NCBI GenBank assembly: GCA_009392275.1
Contig: VFGV01000002.1
Coordinates: 1 to 64,000, forward strand
Direction: 5' to 3'
Source: SAR202 cluster bacterium
GTDB taxonomy: Bacteria; Chloroflexota; Dehalococcoidia; Lucifugimonadales; UBA2962
Length of the DNA stretch: 64,000 bases
Shown here: positions 63,049 to 64,000 of the stretch, piece after piece
Layout of the letters: each line of letters begins with the position of its first letter
Position numbering within the stretch: position 1 is the first letter of the stretch
Made by a program: the position numbers and the translations under genes
Notes under the pieces: model-generated
What the model saw: only the letters and a program-made list of their open reading frames with translations
Databases searched by the model: none
Told to the model about the DNA's origin: nothing

Positions 63049-64000
63049 TTGGCTATAGATATGTTAATCGCATCTATCTTTACAGGTGCTCTTATTATCA
63101 GCTCAATGGGCTTGGGAAGGCTGGTTTTACAAAAAGTAGACCTTGATAGTCTGCCTAACCTAGATAAAGGGCTTTTTTATGTAGCATTCGGATTCGTAAC
63201 AATTAACTTGATATTACTATTTATTGGTTTATCGGGTCAGTTAAATATGTTGTCAGTCAGTATTGTCTATATACTGGTTGCGGGGGCCGCTTTAATCCAA
63301 CTACCTGTCTGTGTATCAACGATTAAAAGATATTTCATTCAGTTTCGTGAACTCAATTTAAGAAATCCATGGTTCTTATTTTTGATTCCTCTGATGATTT
63401 TAATATTATTAAACCTAGTTGGTTCACTTGCGCCTCCTTCGGTGGCTGATGCCCTTAGGCACCATTTGGCGGCGTCTCAACAATATGCTCATGCAGGAGG
63501 GTTTGAATTCATTCCAATCTTACCGTGGAATGTCCCGAGCTTTCTGCATATTACTTATACTACTGAGATTCTATTAATTAATGACATTGCGCCTGCGGTA
63601 ACACATTTTGCTTTCTCATTGCTCAGCACTCTCGCTATTTTCGCCTTGGGAAGAAGATTGATTGACTGGAAGGTAGGTCTCTTAGCTGCTGTCATATTTT
63701 ATGCTTTGCCGATGTCAATCGAGTTGAGCGTGTCTCCTATGGTTGAGATGTGTGCAGTTTTCTTCGTAATTCTGGCTGTATATTCCCTTTGTAATGCGAT
63801 ACACGGTAAAACTTTTTTCTGGATTGCGATTAGTGGCGTTTTAATCGGAGTTGCTAGTTCGACTAAAATTTGGGCTATTATGACTATACCGGCCGGCTTG
63901 GGGTTCATCATGTTTTCCAAGGAAATTGGCAGCTCATACTTTGACAAAGTTAAAATTTTACTGATAGGCATCTTTTTATTCACATCTTTAGTAATTTTAT
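63049..64000 (+). CDS. GT-C-like polytopic membrane glycosyltransferase 3 (cut by window edge)
   Basis: An open frame to the window end; 317 codons are visible. The start is TTG 63049 with GGGAG 5 nt upstream (an ATG at 63061 is in frame but too far from that site). It repeats the plan of the other two: N-terminal helices, the loop APPSVADALRHH (Asp134, AP-x4-D-x-L), GGFEFIPILPWN, helices and GVLIGVASSTKIW. In place of Asp-Glu this copy has Asp-Ala. The C-terminal domain is missing because of the window edge. Confidence 0.72.
   Translation, partial: MAIDMLIASIFTGALIISSMGLGRLVLQKVDLDSLPNLDKGLFYVAFGFVTINLILLFIGLSGQLNMLSVSIVYILVAGAALIQLPVCVSTIKRYFIQFRELNLRNPWFLFLIPLMILILLNLVGSLAPPSVADALRHHLAASQQYAHAGGFEFIPILPWNVPSFLHITYTTEILLINDIAPAVTHFAFSLLSTLAIFALGRRLIDWKVGLLAAVIFYALPMSIELSVSPMVEMCAVFFVILAVYSLCNAIHGKTFFWIAISGVLIGVASSTKIWAIMTIPAGLGFIMFSKEIGSSYFDKVKILLIGIFLFTSLVIL

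Overview
This AT-rich 64 kb window reads as a stretch of chromosome from a free-living bacterium. I see no phage, insertion sequence, CRISPR array, rRNA or tRNA. The gene content fits an uncultivated marine Chloroflexota lineage (SAR202 / Dehalococcoidia-like): a succinate dehydrogenase with a CCG-domain subunit instead of a haem anchor, glycolate oxidase GlcDEF, tandem zinc dehydrogenases, a phosphotriesterase-family protein, an integral membrane pyrophosphatase and a monofunctional formate-tetrahydrofolate ligase. That assignment is inferred from gene content, not from a marker-gene tree. Start signals are distinctive: about a quarter of the genes appear to start at TTG, and several promoters place a -10 box exactly 6 nt before an ATG, which implies leaderless mRNAs.

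Region 1 (1-12.5 kb) is central carbon metabolism. After a truncated phosphotriesterase-family gene, two small genes and an esterase come sdhA-sdhB-sdhE (three-gene succinate:quinone or fumarate reductase), an MMPL/RND exporter behind a TetR-type operator-like site, malate dehydrogenase, and a biotin-dependent carboxylase/transcarboxylase locus (OadA/PycB with fused biotin domain, a small subunit-like protein, and a PCC-beta-like carboxyltransferase). Together these could interconvert oxaloacetate, malate, fumarate, succinate and methylmalonyl-/propionyl-CoA.

Region 2 (12.5-26.6 kb) is housekeeping: folP-folK, a zinc-ribbon protein, a CopD-like membrane protein, a TlpA-like lipoprotein, sbcD, glycyl-tRNA synthetase, K+-dependent-type membrane pyrophosphatase, thiE with an extra N-terminal domain, rnhB-dinB-mnmA, rsfS, ndk, tsaB, tsaE and a carboxylesterase.

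Region 3 (26.7-42 kb) is catabolic and C1 metabolism: a HpcH/HpaI-type aldolase with two paralogous zinc dehydrogenases, a kelch lipoprotein, two unrecognised genes including a 58-residue membrane protein, fhs, an MFS transporter, a structured intergenic element upstream of aroC, and an SDR-glcF-glcE-glcD operon on the minus strand.

Region 4 (42-64 kb) is one long plus-strand surface-glycan locus. It has an O-antigen-ligase/polymerase-like protein, UDP-sugar dehydrogenase, epimerase, WecB, an AsnB-type amidotransferase, a heparinase-fold protein, GT4 and GT2 glycosyltransferases, an unrecognised toroid-like protein, two methyltransferases, an LPG-synthase/AglD-type membrane protein and three large GT-C-like membrane proteins. 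Each GT-C-like protein is directly preceded by an overlooked single-pass membrane microprotein of 51-54 residues. This three-times-repeated microprotein + GT-C module is the most novel signal here. The GT2 enzymes probably make polyprenyl-phosphate sugars on the cytoplasmic face for the GT-C enzymes to use on the outer face.
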